DNA of 64,000 bases from Branchiostoma lanceolatum. Taxonomy: Eukaryota; Chordata; Leptocardii; Amphioxiformes; Branchiostomatidae. The translations under genes were made by a program, and so were the position numbers. Positions 12,841 through 25,846 of this stretch are shown in pieces. Each line of letters opens with the position of its first letter. Positions within the stretch are counted from its first letter, which is position 1. The notes below the pieces were generated by a model that saw nothing but the letters and a program-made list of their open reading frames with translations, was not told the DNA's origin and did no database searches. The DNA is taken from positions 7,480,501-7,544,500 of the forward strand of contig NC_089724.1 in assembly GCF_035083965.1 (NCBI RefSeq), given 5' to 3'.

Positions 12841-15800
12841 CCAAAAACAATATCTCCATTTTTCATGGAGATAATAACATCCCACTCCTTCTACGGCCTC
12901 AAAATGCCACGGGACTTTCGTTACCTGTACTTTTACCTACACCTTTACCTTTATCTTTACCTATTCTTTTTTATTTTACTCAACTCATCATCAATGCACA
13001 TGGCAAACTATAGTTTAAACATCAGCTAAATAACACAGCAGAAATTAAAGTTGCAGGCAGTTCTTAGAAGTTATTAAAATACAATATCCTTCTTTTTGAA
13101 CTCCAGCAACTGTAAAAGCTCATGTATGTAGGTTGGGATGATAACTTGAGCACCCTCGAGTATAATGACCACTGCTTTGTCCTATAATTACAATATAGAA
13201 ATGTTTTAAAAGTATAAAGAAGCGTATTTGACTAAGCTCGGAGCTTCTTATATTTTCCTCCAGTTTGCGGGTATTCTGGGAGTGCTCTTCCTCATCGAGC
13301 TGATTGCTGGCATCCTGGGAGTTGTTTACCGCGACCAGGTGGGTACGCCGAGTCAAAAAGGTCCAACTACGAGCAAAGATAAATAATTCTTGATTCAATC
13401 AAAGAAAGGAATTGTAAATACTGTAAATCAAACACGGAGGAAGACGAAACACATGTCATTTCAAATTGTCCCTTCTGCGATCACGAATGAAAGGAGCTGT
13501 TTAAAGAAGCATCCAAATGCCATCCTAATTTCTCCACGTTTACAGACAAAATTAAAAGAAAACTACTCTCCTCTTAACATCACAAAACCCACACATTACA
13601 GAAAAAGTGGGATCGACTTCCACGGTCTCGGAAAAAGAAGTCAAACTTGATAAGAAAAATTCATTGTCAGTATTTAGACTAGAGTAGCCACATGTTATAT
13701 TGTTCCCTATTGTCTGTCCGTCCTTTTCATGTTACAAGTACTTGCATTTGTCCTCCGGGAAAGAACTTGCAATGAACTTTCAATTTTTAAATTGAAAGTT
13801 CATTGCAAGACAACAGAAGCCTTCGATTTTCATTGCTGAATCTATAGGTGTTGTGTATGTTTCTGTAAAAGTTTGAAAATGCATATGCTGTATAGACACA
13901 CAGATTGATATGTCATGGCTGAATAAACCATATATTTCAGTGTCGTCATCAATGTTTGTGTCATGGCAGAGTAGATCACATATTTCAGTGTCGTCATCAA
14001 TATCTGTGTGTTACCTAGGTAACGGAGTGGACGCGCAGCTCTTTCCTCGAAGCCCTCGGCTCAGGAAAAATTGACGCTAAGAGTGAAAGTTTCAGGGATC
14101 TAGTAACTGTTCTACAGGGAGAGGTAAGCAATTATGATTTATATGATTTAATTGACGTTTTAGTCATACAAGCCGCTATATTTCCCGCAGTCCATAAAAC
14201 AGTTAATTGTTTGAAAATAGAAGTCAGATGCATAGACATATGTGTATATGCATATGGGTATCTTGTTTATTTGCAAAACAAATTTTTATGTCGCCATGTT
14301 CATCAAAGTTGTAGGTAAACATTTATTTCCAATCACTGATGTCGGATAGACATCTGAAACGTCTGATATCTTTATATTGAAGTTGAGTGGTATAGATTGA
14401 ATTGAACTTTCATTCTTCAATTTCCCGTTGCTGTCTAATATTGTCTAATATCCATAAACCTATGTGTAATATACTGTTAGTAAAATAGTTCTGCTATGTA
14501 CAGCATGGTTTGTGAAGGTTTAGCCATTTTTTTTTTTAGTACTCGTGCTGCGGTCTCGTCAACAACACTGACTGGCAAAACCCCTGTAGCCAAGACACGT
14601 GTCTGTGCACAGTTGCCAACCAATACTGTCGAACTTACTACCCGACTCCACAGAGTTCGTGCAGTATCTTCAGGGTAAGTATGGAACACCTTGATGTACA
14701 GCTTTGCGTTGATTGCATGGATTGTTAGTTACACATGTGTGCGCAATGGTTAGGTGTGACAGGTCGTTCAGTGTAATATAATCAGCTGCTGTTGCTTGCG
14801 AAGTTGATGGTGTTACCCCAAAGGGCGATTATACCGGCTTTGTAGATACAAGTATAGATATGGCATTTTGTCCATAGGCTGATAAATGTAACAATTAGCA
14901 GTTTTAGTGACTGACACTTTTGAACGAGAGTTCTGTTTCGAACCCTTAACTGCTTCAAACGACAAAACCTCTACGCCATCTTAAAAATGTGTGCAGGAAA
15001 TATTTCGAAAAACGCAATCCATTCATGTCGGAAGGTTAAGAACGTCAGTCTCAGTAAAATCATATCTTGTTGGAGATAACAAATGGAGTCAATTTTATCA
15101 TGGAAGCTCATCTGTGTTGGAAGTTATCATAGTACAATGCTAAACTTCCTTCAAACTTCCTTCAAACATCCTTCAAACATTTTAACGACCACTGTCGCCT
15201 TCTTCAGGATTCGATGATGAACGATCCTTATTAAAACTTCCTGGCACGTTTGACCAATTGCTGACGCCATGTATCCGCAAAGGCGAAGTCGTTGAAAATT
15301 TGATCCGTGTTGGAAGGAATTATAGTATTGTACTATGGAGTCAATTTTGTTTTTATTTTCTTGCTTCAGCCATGCCTGTTTGAATTTGAGATCTTCCTGA
15401 AGAAAAACATCATCGTCGCCGGTGGGGTGGGACTTGCCATCGCCTTCATTCAGGTAGGTCAAAGGTCACGCTGATGGTTGAGCATAGTTTCAACGAATAT
15501 CGTCAAAATTGTCAGAAAGTACATATTGTAAATGATGGCTTATTGGGTAAGATTGACATTTCTCTCGTAATACATTGCTTGCTCGATATGAAACATTATA
15601 AGGTGTTATAAAAAGAACAGCCATCGTCAAAGATTTTCACCGATGAGTTTTTAAGAATATAAAAAAAAAAAAATGAACTAAGACATAATGGTATGCTATC
15701 AACATACTTTTATTTGAATAGATTATATTTATATAAAATAATTGATTCAAAATAGTATATCGGTGGAAACTGTCGAGCAGTATGTCAAAGTATGTTCATG

Positions 15801-15901
15801 ATGTATTGATATCGTTACTTCTCATCTGTCTACAGTTGGTCGGCATTGTGTTCTCCGTCATCCTGATCAGGAACGTCGGTGACGGAGAAAACATCGCCTA
15901 G
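9199..15901 (+). CDS. TSP2: tetraspanin, complete, 243 aa
   Basis: A CD9-type tetraspanin. Exons are 9199-9264, 11634-11834, 13264-13338, 14019-14123, 14540-14674, 15370-15453 and 15836-15901 (TAG). All have GT/AG borders and phase 0. The N terminus MAEGCC has a juxtamembrane Cys pair, a typical palmitoylation position. TM1 contains the Asn of IFNFVFW. Exon 2 gives IWLRVD and [13 protein letters not shown], and exon 3 gives TM3 with FLIELIAG. The LEL begins SCCGL and continues with DTCLCT, Cys residues near YCRTYY and SSC, and PCLFEF before TM4, eight cysteines in total. The C-terminal tail is RNVGDGENIA. The ATG was chosen because its exon ends TGG|GTAAGA like the other first exons and sits in CAAGATGGCGGA. 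Nearby AATAAA hexamers at 16481 and 16489 may serve 3' end formation. Confidence 0.93.
11876..12010 (+). repeat. tRNA-derived SINE (family S), TSP2 intron 2
   Basis: The B-box GGTTCGAATCC is at 11916-11926 after an A-box-like ACGGTTAGGGTG. The body (CACTCAGGTGTAGAAG) diverges from the other copies. Confidence 0.6.
12440..12885 (+). repeat. Dispersed repeat (family F), two related units plus (CA)n, TSP2 intron 2
   Basis: Two diverged units (AGGGGGCCCAAAcCTACACC and AGGGGGCCCAAAATCGACC) are followed by CA repeats at about 12791-12838. It ends with CCATTTTTCATGGAG. Confidence 0.65.
13766..13809. repeat. Perfect 44-bp hairpin, TSP2 intron 3
   Basis: Two 21-bp arms, starting CTTGCAATGAACTTTC, separated by TT. 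Confidence 0.85.
13910..14008 (+). repeat. Tandem duplication before TSP2 exon 4
   Basis: Two units of about 50 bp, each with ATTTCAGTGTCGTCATCAAT. The second ends 10 bp before the acceptor. Confidence 0.7.
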
Positions 15902-18249
15902 CCTTCAACAGCGCCTCGTGCGACAGCTCAAAGAGTTGCAGCCACCACATCTGCCGATTTTAGACGAAAACGCTGTTTTGTATGGTGTGATAAGATTCAA
16001 TGCGTGAAGTGCTGACACGTTGACCTCATACCCGCATTGTGCATTGCATGGCAATTACGATTTATCAGCTCAGTAGACTGCACTTCGCATGTAAATCGCT
16101 AGACGGGACCTGCGTGCCCAGATAGTTTAAACTTGCTGCAATGCTTTGACTCCCTTTTTGCTATTTTGTGGATTTGGCTAGATCTAGTCATACATGTCCA
16201 AAGGGACTTCATCAGCGCCTGATAAAAGAGCGCCAGGTTACCCAAGAATTATATGAAGCGTGATCTTTGTAATTTTATATCTATCTCGTCGTTGTGAAGA
16301 GAAGTTCTAATCGGTGTACGAAAATCTTCTCACATACTTTTCTTTCTTGCTTATAATTACCTACTATCAGTTTCCCTTTCATTTTTAAGATCGTGATTTG
16401 AATAGTCGACAGTTTAACAATTTTTAACCTGTTTTGAACACGCCCCCCCCCCGTCTCTATTCATTGTAATGGTTTAGCCAAATAAAGAAATAAAGATAAG
16501 GGTGTTTGAGGCGTTGTGATGAATTAGAAAATAGAATATCTTTGCTTTGTTGTTATGTATACGTGTGCTATAGAAAGCTTGGCTGTGATTATGATACTAG
16601 TATCACAATATTAGTTATGCTGTTTTTCTGAGACCTCGTTGGCCTGTAATAAACTGGCATTTGGCACAATTCAATCTATTTTGGTCATTAAACTGATAGT
16701 GAAATTTAGGGCCCAGTACAAGTTCTTAGTTATATTCGTCTTTCAGAGACACCAGGCGATCAATTGATCTCATCTAAGTCATTTTCTAGTCAAATCCTCC
16801 TGAGAATGGTTGTGACAGAATATGCAAACGTACATGTCAGCTGAACTACGGGCCTGGCCTCTGATTCATCGTAGGACAGTGACGAAGTAGAGAACTTGAA
16901 CCTTTCCCCGGCCCAGGAATGATGCCCGCATTGAAACTTTAAACGTTGCAGTTATATTATTCATCGCTAGAAGCGTACGTGATACATTCGAAAACTTACG
17001 CAACTTTGCAAAGAGCCCGATGTTTCTTCATTGTTTTCTACTGTTGCGTGTCATTTCAACCTTTCAGTGCGCAATTACAGCCACAGTGGAGGTTTCCACG
17101 ACTGTTTGATTCCGCATATGTTGTGAACTAGAGATTGAGATCTTTTCAAGCTACTAATCAGAAACGGAGATGGGATATAGACAGTGCTCTACACACAAAA
17201 AAGAGGACACCCCCACATCTTGAAAAAGTGGACCAATCCGTGAATGGGTACAGCAGGTGTGCAGCAAACAAAGACCCAGATAATAAACATTACAGGGTGC
17301 CTAGCAAACAGAACATGCCCCGTCAAAAATTCCTAATGTAACGGCTACTGAAACACTTCCTAGCTTGTATAAAAGCGATGAAGTAGTCTGTGAAAATTTT
17401 GCCCCACAGTTCACGTTAGCTTCTTGGATTCTGTTGATATTTTGTGAATAACGAAGTATCTTATACAGTGTAAGTTATATATCAGTGTTACATGTCACTT
17501 TTACACATAGAGGGCTAAGTATTTAGGCAAACAGGGGTGACTCAAAGGGCAACTGTAGAATGTGAGGTCAAAGGTTATGACGGTCGTCGAAAACAGGTGT
17601 GTTTGAAGTGGACCAAGGTCAAAATAATATATGTTGCAGGGTTTGGTAGGGATTTTGGAATGTCTGCTGGTTGTTAAACTTTGAGTTTTGTTACAACTAA
17701 GGGCTAATGGCAAATCATCATTATTAAAAGCAACAACAAAAACTCAGCGAAACCAACCCTAATACGAATCCAAAAGAACTACTCAATAAAAACTGTATGA
17801 ATTCGTGTAAATAAAAGCAAGAACTCTTGAAATGCGCCACAATTGCGTCAAAGCTAGATGAACTTCTGTCCAATCAAAACCTGAACTCTTATCGTAGACT
17901 ACTTTTTAGTATATTACCATACTTCAAATAATTAAGAAGTTCATCACTTGAAACTATTATCAAACCAGTCTACAGAACAATCGTTGCGGGCAATTATTAC
18001 ATACTCATATGTATGCCACAGTATAAAATTGATACACCTACGAAAGTCATTTTTGTTTGTAGACATCACGTACTTTTGAAACGGTGCCATGAGGAGGGTG
18101 TTTACCCCCAGACGACCGTTATAAGGTGCAATCGTCTCGTAGCGTGGGGGGTTATTAGTTACCTAGTAGGTACGCTCTGAACGGCTGGGAAGCTTTGCTA
18201 ACCTACCAAGCCTCGAACGTCGAACGATTCTGCAAAAACGGACACCAAA
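15902..18249. other. TSP2-TSP3 interval
   Basis: TSP2 3' UTR to about 16500, a C run near 16443, then unremarkable DNA up to the TSP3 promoter. No further gene seen. Confidence 0.6.
16481..16494 (+). terminator. Candidate poly(A) signals, TSP2
   Basis: Two overlapping AATAAA hexamers (16481 and 16489), about 580 bp past the TSP2 stop. Confidence 0.5.
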
Positions 18250-18257
18250 ATGGCGAC
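18246..18257 (+). promoter_or_regulatory. Weak TISU/YY1-like start context, TSP3
   Basis: CAAAATGGCGAC spans the ATG, with two differences from the consensus. The core AAAATGGCG is still a YY1-type motif. Confidence 0.4.
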
Positions 18258-21200
18258 TTCAGGGATAGGAGACGTTACCAAGACGGCCTTTCAAGTTTTT
18301 CTCTTTCTTCTATGGGTAAGTTCACACTTCTTTTTCTCCTTTTTTTTAGCACAGTGGGTGTTTACACACATTAGGCAGACATGCCCTGGACAACGTCCAA
18401 CCAGCTTCAACGTTATGAAATTGTCATGTGCGCGATCGTTTACAAATTCAGTTACCAAACCTTTTCGTTCTTGATGCACATGAAGCAGTGAATATGAAGA
18501 TTGGAAAAAGCAAACATCAGCACAACGATAGAAGATTGTCGTCTAAGAAGCTTTACCACTGCGTGAAAAAGCAAAGATACATTTTTCACTAATAAGAAGA
18601 TCGTGTTTTCTTACTATTACTTCAACATAAGACGTAAACTACAGGCGTATTACAGCCATTCAACATTCTTGCTTGTCATGATGATGATCTAAAGTTGAAA
18701 AACTCCAGGGTACCATTATGGCATCCGTGATGAGGCTGTTGTTGAACCACCTAACACCGTGTGTTTGCTCACTCGACGTAACACGTCAGCAGCCGAGCTT
18801 AGACAACATTTGTCTCATAAATTACGTACCCATAAAATATTTCTAGATCTTATGATATGTATGTATGTAGTCATCACGTACATGTATTGGCACAGCAACA
18901 GCTGGAAGAGTACATTGCTTTTATGCTTCACTACAGCTAGTATATTTGGCGATAAATGTCTGATTAAAAATCTACACATTTTGTATACTTTTAAAAGTTT
19001 TAGGGAAAGGGCCCATGGATTCTACCGACAATGGTGTTATATCTGGTAAAGAATATGAACTTTCTCAGTTGTAGCAGCTGATATTCATAAACCATGGATA
19101 GCTGCATTTGAGTGAGGGAGCACTCTATTTGTCTCAATGACTGTTGGTTATTGTGGATACTTTGCTTAAGATTTTATGCTGATGCATCAAAGCTAGAAGC
19201 AACCAACTAGAAGCAACATCCTACAAAGTAAGATTTAAGCAAAGGAAGACTGTTTTGAGGTAGGAAAACCCAAACTATATCAAGTGAAAAACAGCGCTTA
19301 TATCACACAGACAATTGGTAAAGAGGGCGGGCAAATCTTGGAAAATGGCGCCATTTATTTGCATAAGCAGCACTTCAAGGATACGAAATGACCTTACTCC
19401 TGTCTATTTGTGCGATACTTTTCCTTACGTACACACAAGTGACTCTCAAATTCAGCGCCAATTCTTATTTAGAGACTTTGCTCTTTGGCTTTTCTCACGT
19501 TCAATGTGGCAGAAAAATCGATGATTTGGTATTTTCCACGTGTAGGCGGCTGATAACTAAGGTACCTTTGGCACCAGTCTGTACCAGTTGGTTCAGGGTT
19601 AAATATTTACCTGGGTTATTTGCATAATCAGAGACTACCTAGTGTGTCAGTGACCTGGCCTTTTGGCTATGTCGGTGTACTTAGTCTACATTCACACCCA
19701 GAAGCGTTAGATTGAAGTCCTAGAAATCAAAACATGCGCGCGCAAACCTCATTTACCAGCTGCAGTTTTCATAGAAGGGACATGTTGAGTCGTGACTTTC
19801 AAATTGAAAGATTTAGAATAAACAAAACAAGAGCACATCTTCGGCGGAAGAAACGCATCCATGGTACAAGAGCATTCCATTTCAGAAATTATAACAGTGC
19901 TACAATTATTCAGCAGCAATTCTAGTGCTAGGGAAACACGTGTCATCATATTTGAAAATCTTGACATCTCAATGGAATGACACTCAGCTACTATGACCTC
20001 AGCGGAATCTGGTACAGTGTGTGTGTATTTGTGTGTGTGTGGGGGGGGGGGGGGGGGAGGATGCGTCATACAGCATCGATGTCACCCTAAACGTGGCCAG
20101 AAGCAGCAAATAAACCAAATGGAAGTACAGATGGTACAGAAGGAAATTATTCGTTCTGCAGCACATGACATATTGCACTTTTTTGTGCAAGCCTGTACAG
20201 CTACAACACACTTATATCTTCAGTCATCACGGATTCATTCATTGAATGTACACGTTGTCCAATGTTTCCTACAGCTGGCCAGTCTCGGGGTTCTTGGCGT
20301 GTCCGCCTGGCTCATGGCCGATGACATCGTGTCTACGGGCATGCGCTCTGAGTTCGGGCTGGGCTGGTTCTACACGCCTGTTCACCTGCTCATCGCCTCC
20401 TCCGTCTTCGGAATCATCGGAGGAATTCTGGGTTGCATCGGGACCTGGAGAGGGAACAGGGTGCTCCTGCTCATCGTAAGTCCACGGAAAAATTACAGGT
20501 TTGCGTAGCAAAACCTTTGTTGAATCCGTAGGCATGTGTGGTGACCGCCATCTTGATTTTGTGACGTCGCAGGGTAGCCATACCATTTCATGGGGAGGGG
20601 TGTTTTTTGGGGTCGCTAGCGTTCTCTCTATTTTTAACAAATCGGCACACAACTATCACACATTCAACTCAAATAAAAAGAAAAATTCAACACCAACTAA
20701 CATAGCAAACCTGAAGTATATGTAGCACAAATACTTAACTCTATTTATGGGTTGAAATGGGGCTGGGGTAGGCTGGTAGACTTATATCCAAACCCCCAAA
20801 CTCTCCGCAAATAGGAGATTCGGTAGCTAAAATAGTTATTTATCCGCTGCATAACTGTGCAATGTGGAAACAAAAACTATCCATCCAAAAAATTATGATT
20901 CATATAAAAACAACTCTCTAAACTCTTTAAACATAAAAACTAGTATTAAGCAATAACATTGAGGAAAACACAATTCAACATAGTACATACATAAAGATAC
21001 GAGATGAATAACGGAAAGGCAAACGTAAGTAACAAAAGTTTGTGTATGATCGATCTGGAAAATCTACTTGTACAGTCAACAAAAGTTGGAACAATATTGA
21101 GAATATGACATTTTTTCATGAAAGTATGAAAATGAAATGGATCCTCTCAGTAGTAAAGAGCATAATGTACTGTCATTGCGTTGCTGTAGATCTACAACGT

Positions 21201-24112
21201 TTGGAATTGATGATAATCGTGCATGTCTTTGACTGATGTTGTTACATGCACTGCATGTGCCCACAGTTCTGCGCAGTGCTGTTCCTCGTTACCACCCTGA
21301 GTTTCACCGCTGGAGGACTTTCGTATCACTACAGGTTCGAAGTGATGAATGTGCAAGTGAGTAATTTATTTTCATCACTTCATTAAAAACTACAGTTCCC
21401 CAACCCATACCTTTGCCAAGTAACTCTGTGTCATTACAATGCAAATGATATGAAAAGAAGTATCTTATTAGCATAATTTATATATGAATTCATTATCTCG
21501 TTTTTCCAAATCGCATATGTTGCAAATGTCATTCTTCAGGAAGCTATTATAGAATTTTCTCTTTAATTATGCAATTGATACGAAGAATGCAAATGATTAT
21601 TATGCTATTATTAGCACAATTTAAATGAATTCATGATTATACCTTTTTCCAAATCATATATGTTGCAAATATCATTCTTCGGGAAATATTGTAGAGTTTC
21701 CTCAATGATGCCGAATCAACACAATCCATGCCTGATGGTATTCGCCTTTACCTTACCTACATATGGGATCATACAATGTTTGGCTGTTATGAATAGTGTA
21801 TACTGCACATACATAGATTTGATGTTCTCCCTCCTCTGCAACCTTTAGTTCAGTGATTACGTGGAGGACTCCCTGGTCGGTGCTCTGGCCGGAGACAAGC
21901 TGGACAACAGGCCTGTCGAGCTACAGGCGGCGGTCAAGAGAGCACAGGAACGGGTAGGTCTAAAAGAGCAATAAGATGCAGAAGGGGGTGTTATTATCCA
22001 ACGATAATGATTTTAGGAAGTGAAAAAATATGTGTTCTACTTAACAGTATACGATACCCACTACTCCAGAGGGCATAAAAGCATTCAGTATTCTGCTTAA
22101 CTCCCCAAGAACCTTCTAAGCAACCTCAGCCTATGAGTGAATTCAATGTGCCTAGCAAGGTCTGACAAAAGTTGGGTTACAGAAATAATTTCAGGGGTGA
22201 TAGGAAAAACTCGTTTTGTTGATATGTGGAATATGTGTTGTTTGTAATCTTATGTACAATTGGCTTCCTTGATGTGCTTACCATATTAATGTCGAAAAAA
22301 ATCACGATGAAAGAAGTGTCTATGCGCACAGGGAATGCTTGGGTATGGTCTGCATGGGGTTTGTAAGTATCATATTGTTTGCTTGATACAAATCACTATG
22401 ATCACAGATAACAATCCCATTACATTATACGTAACATCTATATCTACAATCGAGAAATCGTCATCGTTGTCTTTTTAATCAGTTGTTTTAAAGGAGCTTT
22501 TTGGTAATCCATCTATCAATCGGTGTTTGTATAGTTCCTGTGTTGTGGCCTGACGTTTTCCGACAACTGGAGGGATGCATGCAGTGACGAAACCTGCAGA
22601 AACACCTATCTGGACTACTGCACCCCATACCCGGTACGTCTGCTAGTCACTACGTACATGTGAAAACATTACGCAGAAAGACAGACACACAGATATAGAC
22701 ATTCACTCTCACACACACATACAGAAAGTAAGAGAGAGATAGAGAGATGGGTACAGGCATATGGGCACATACACACAGATAGCACACAACACACACACAC
22801 ACACACAGACACAGACACAGACAGACACATACGGAAAGTTAGAGAGTGACAGAGAGATAGATAAAGGCGTATGGGCATTCACACATACACACACACACAC
22901 AGCACACACACGTTGTACACACGTACACACACACAAACACACACACACACACACACACACATACACAAATACACACACACAAAAAACAACACACACGCAC
23001 ACACACACGTTGTACACACACACACACACGCGCGCGCACACATTATCCGTGTACGTAATACTATTGTTATTTAACAAGCTATCATGTTTTTGTGCAGACG
23101 TCATTTTCACATGCCTATGCGGTTACATCATTCACTTGTATCTTTCATCCATCTTCAACGTTACCCCCTTCCTGGATGTCCTCCTCCCTGTTGTTTAATC
23201 TGACAGAATATCCGTTTGTTTCCCGCAGCCCTGCCGCCTGAAGTTTGACGACATAGTGGTTCAGTACCTGATGTACGTGTTTGCGGTTGCCTTCACCCAT
23301 GGAGGTATACAGGTAAGAAACACCTGTTCAATGTTGATGGTGATTCTTAGAGGCATCTTTGATAGTTTCCCGTAACACACGGCTTGATACTGGTGAGTGT
23401 ATTGAAGCAACCTTCATCACGTAACGTCATCAAGTGTTGACAACATTTGGAAAACAAATTTAACGAACATTTAGCAACTGCTCCAGTGCCACTAGACCGA
23501 TCCTGACATTTATAAAATTATACCTCCATTCCACTATACTAGGAAGGCGCTCTCGGCGCACGCTCTTTATTTGCGACCTCACATTTAATAGAGCGCTCAA
23601 CTAATTCATATATATGAAAATGAATCTTTTCACGCTTTGTGTGCTTTGTTGTTTTTTCAGCCATACTTTTAGATTTTGCATGATATTCCTATGAAATCAA
23701 GGGTTAGATAAATTTGATTTAGGTCGCAGCAAGAGCGTAGTCTAGTGGCATGGGGGCCTAAGCAGTTCAACCAATGATTGCATGAGAATTAGTGATCCGA
23801 CAAATGAGGGAGCGGCTGGATGTTTCATTTTGCATATTTTAATGCAAGTGGGCGGGGCTATGGGATCTGTCTTATAAATTCATATCTTGTTATCACTTCC
23901 ACTCATCCCTTGCCCCCCCCCCCATTTGACGTCAATACAAAGATACACAATGTTTTAAATCAAATTTGGATGATTCTTATTCCGTGTATTTTTGTTCTTA
24001 GTTCATCGGCCTGCTCCTAGTGCTGTATATGGTGAGAAGGCTCGGCGGCGGGAAGAAGAAGAAAGAGAAACGCAGGCAGGAAGCAGAGATGGAGAAAATG
24101 CAAACAACTTAA
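18250..24112 (+). CDS. TSP3: divergent tetraspanin with basic C-terminal tail, 251 aa
   Basis: Exons are 18250-18315, 20275-20475, 21267-21356, 21849-21953, 22535-22633, 23229-23312 and 24002-24112 (TAA), GT/AG and phase 0 throughout. The layout equals its neighbours, but the sequence departs from them. TM1 (FQVFLFLLW) lacks the Asn. The TM2-TM3 turn is GCIGTWRGN, not GCCGA. TM3 lacks Glu, and exon 3 is 30 rather than 25 codons. The LEL is the shortest here, with CCGL, AC, TC, YC and PC (six cysteines). The cytoplasmic tail is long and highly charged, GGGKKKKEKRRQEAEMEK and onward. The exon order and CCG leave little doubt of tetraspanin membership, while its function may differ. The downstream region holds a 90-bp tandem duplication; the only polyadenylation-like hexamer noted nearby is ATTAAA at 24226. 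Confidence 0.9.
20022..20057 (+). repeat. GT run followed by G17, TSP3 intron 1
   Basis: A short GT array ends in 17 consecutive G at 20041-20057. Confidence 0.8.
21440..21705 (+). repeat. Tandem duplication, TSP3 intron 3
   Basis: Two diverged units of about 140 bp (CATATGTTGCAAATGTCATT and CATATATGTTGCAAATATCA). Confidence 0.65.
22690..23045 (+). repeat. CA-rich microsatellite, TSP3 intron 5
   Basis: Interrupted (CA)n with a duplicated AGAGAGATAGA segment and repeated CGTTGTACACA units. Confidence 0.85.
23521..23758 (+). mobile_element. TA-type MITE (family A), TSP3 intron 6
   Basis: TA-flanked, 238 bp, with ACCTCCATTCCACTA at the left and TAGTGGCATGGGGGCC at the right, and the family interior between them. 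Confidence 0.75.
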
Positions 24113-24551
24113 TCTTCATCATGACCTTTTTCAAATACACATGAATGATTGTAGATTTACCCGATATGCAACTCAATAATGAAGTTCTAAACGTTGATTG
24201 TAACATACACACACGTTTCTTTGGTATTAAAAGAATATCCCATAAGTATTTAGATTTTTTTTCTCTTCTAAAAACATATTATTCTCATCAGTCTCGACTT
24301 TACAATACTGTATTGTATTGTATTGTTTACAGATAGGCTTATAGACGTTTTTGTTCAGATACTTGTCTAGTATGTTTTCTTACCAAGTTTTCACTATATA
24401 CATGTAGTCTTTGGGTTGTGTCTTATACTAAGTATTATTATTCTGTAATCGTTGGAAGTGATTATATTGCTTTTGTTCTCTCTATGTATAGAGCTATGTA
24501 CTAGATTTTTGAAAAACAAATATGATTTGCTAGCTGGAAAGATGTATACCT

Positions 24552-24722
24552 CTCTGTGTGATACGATGTGCTGTGATTGGTTGGTGATATTGATGATGTA
24601 TGCATCTAATTAGTTCAAATTTACAATGTACATTATTTCTTCTCTGTTTGATACCGTGTGCTGTGATTGGCTGGTAATGTTGATGACGTATGCATTTAAT
24701 TATTTCAAATGTACAATGCATG
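24552..24722 (+). repeat. 90-bp tandem duplication, likely TSP3 3' UTR
   Basis: Units start at 24552 and 24642, sharing GTGCTGTGATTGG and GATGTATGCAT/GACGTATGCAT. Confidence 0.7.
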
Positions 24723-25601
24723 CACACTGCAATGACTGCATTGGTGACGCATTTCTTCTAAATCTTTGGTAATGTTTTCTTGAATGAGGAATCTTGTATT
24801 TACCAGGATGGATTTAAGTGAGATATGTATTTACAGGTGTGTTATTGCTTAGCTTAGATTGTCTTCATTTGAAATTGTCTAAATGCTTTAACGCATAGTA
24901 AAAGTGCAACTTTTGACATACTATAAAAAGAACATCTAACAATGAGTACCAAGCAAGTGGTTGATACAATAGTTCTGGCTAGACGCTAGTCTATGATATT
25001 CACAGTGGCATTGCTGTCTATTCACAGTGAATTACAACACTTTTTACTCTTCGGAAAGAATAGTCGTCAACATGACTTTGTGGTTGTGCATGGGTATTTG
25101 GTTTCCTTGTGGACTTTAGTATATGATTTGCATGTTATCCCAGCTCTCTATATGCAGTCGGCAAGAACGCCTCGAGGCGAGCCTAAAGTGAAGTGCACAC
25201 CCGACATATCTCCGTTCACTTGAACTTGAGCTAAAACTATAAGAAAGCTCTCAATTAAATAGATAATCACCGTATTACCAACAACATATTGGACAGTAAG
25301 TAGTTATGAAACGTTACTTTTCACAATTTTTCTCAAGTATTGATTCTAATTTTTTTTCAAATTCATATTTGGACTTGATTATTTGTCACATTTACTTAGT
25401 TCTTAAAATAACTAAATAAGTGTGACAAATAAACCAGTCTGAATGTGGCCTTTCGTCAGGACTCGTTCAGCTTTAATTGCGGTGCGGTGGTGAAGTTTTA
25501 TCACAGACCTGGAAATCCAATTCTTCTCGTGATAAAATCTTATAAATCATTGTAAACTATGCCATTGTACACAAATTTCTCAAACCTACTTTACCAGCTT
25601 A

Positions 25602-25846
25602 AGGCACCCATTCCACTTGTCGACGCTCTTGTCGCGCTCTCTCTGCGAACTCAAATTCAACAGAGCGCTCAACGAATTTTGTAGACAAAAAAACGAATAT
25701 TTCAATGCTTTGTGTGGTTTGTTGTCTTTTCAGCCATACTTGTACGTCTTGTATGATACTCCAATTTTGAGGTCAAGGGTTACACAAACCCAGCTCAGGT
25801 CGCAGCGAGGTCGCAGCGAGATCGCCGCCTAGTGGAATGGGGGTCT
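25602..25846 (+). mobile_element. TA-type MITE (family A)
   Basis: TA-flanked, 245 bp. Ends GCACCCATTCCACTTG and CTAGTGGAATGGGGGTCT, with two GGTCGCAGCGAG units near the right end. Confidence 0.8.

Noticed and set aside
19993-20508. 171-residue open frame
   Set aside because: It is TSP3 exon 2 extended upstream into intron and a GT/G run; the acceptor at 20275 and the array structure define the real exon.
20269-20652. Open frames antisense to tetraspanin exons (also at 37016 and 43861)
   Set aside because: They are shadows of GC-rich coding exons in the opposite strand.
22669-23198. Long open frames on both strands full of Thr-His or Cys-Val
   Set aside because: They are translations of the CA/GT microsatellite. 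The same applies to frames at 38000-38380 and 40240-40700.
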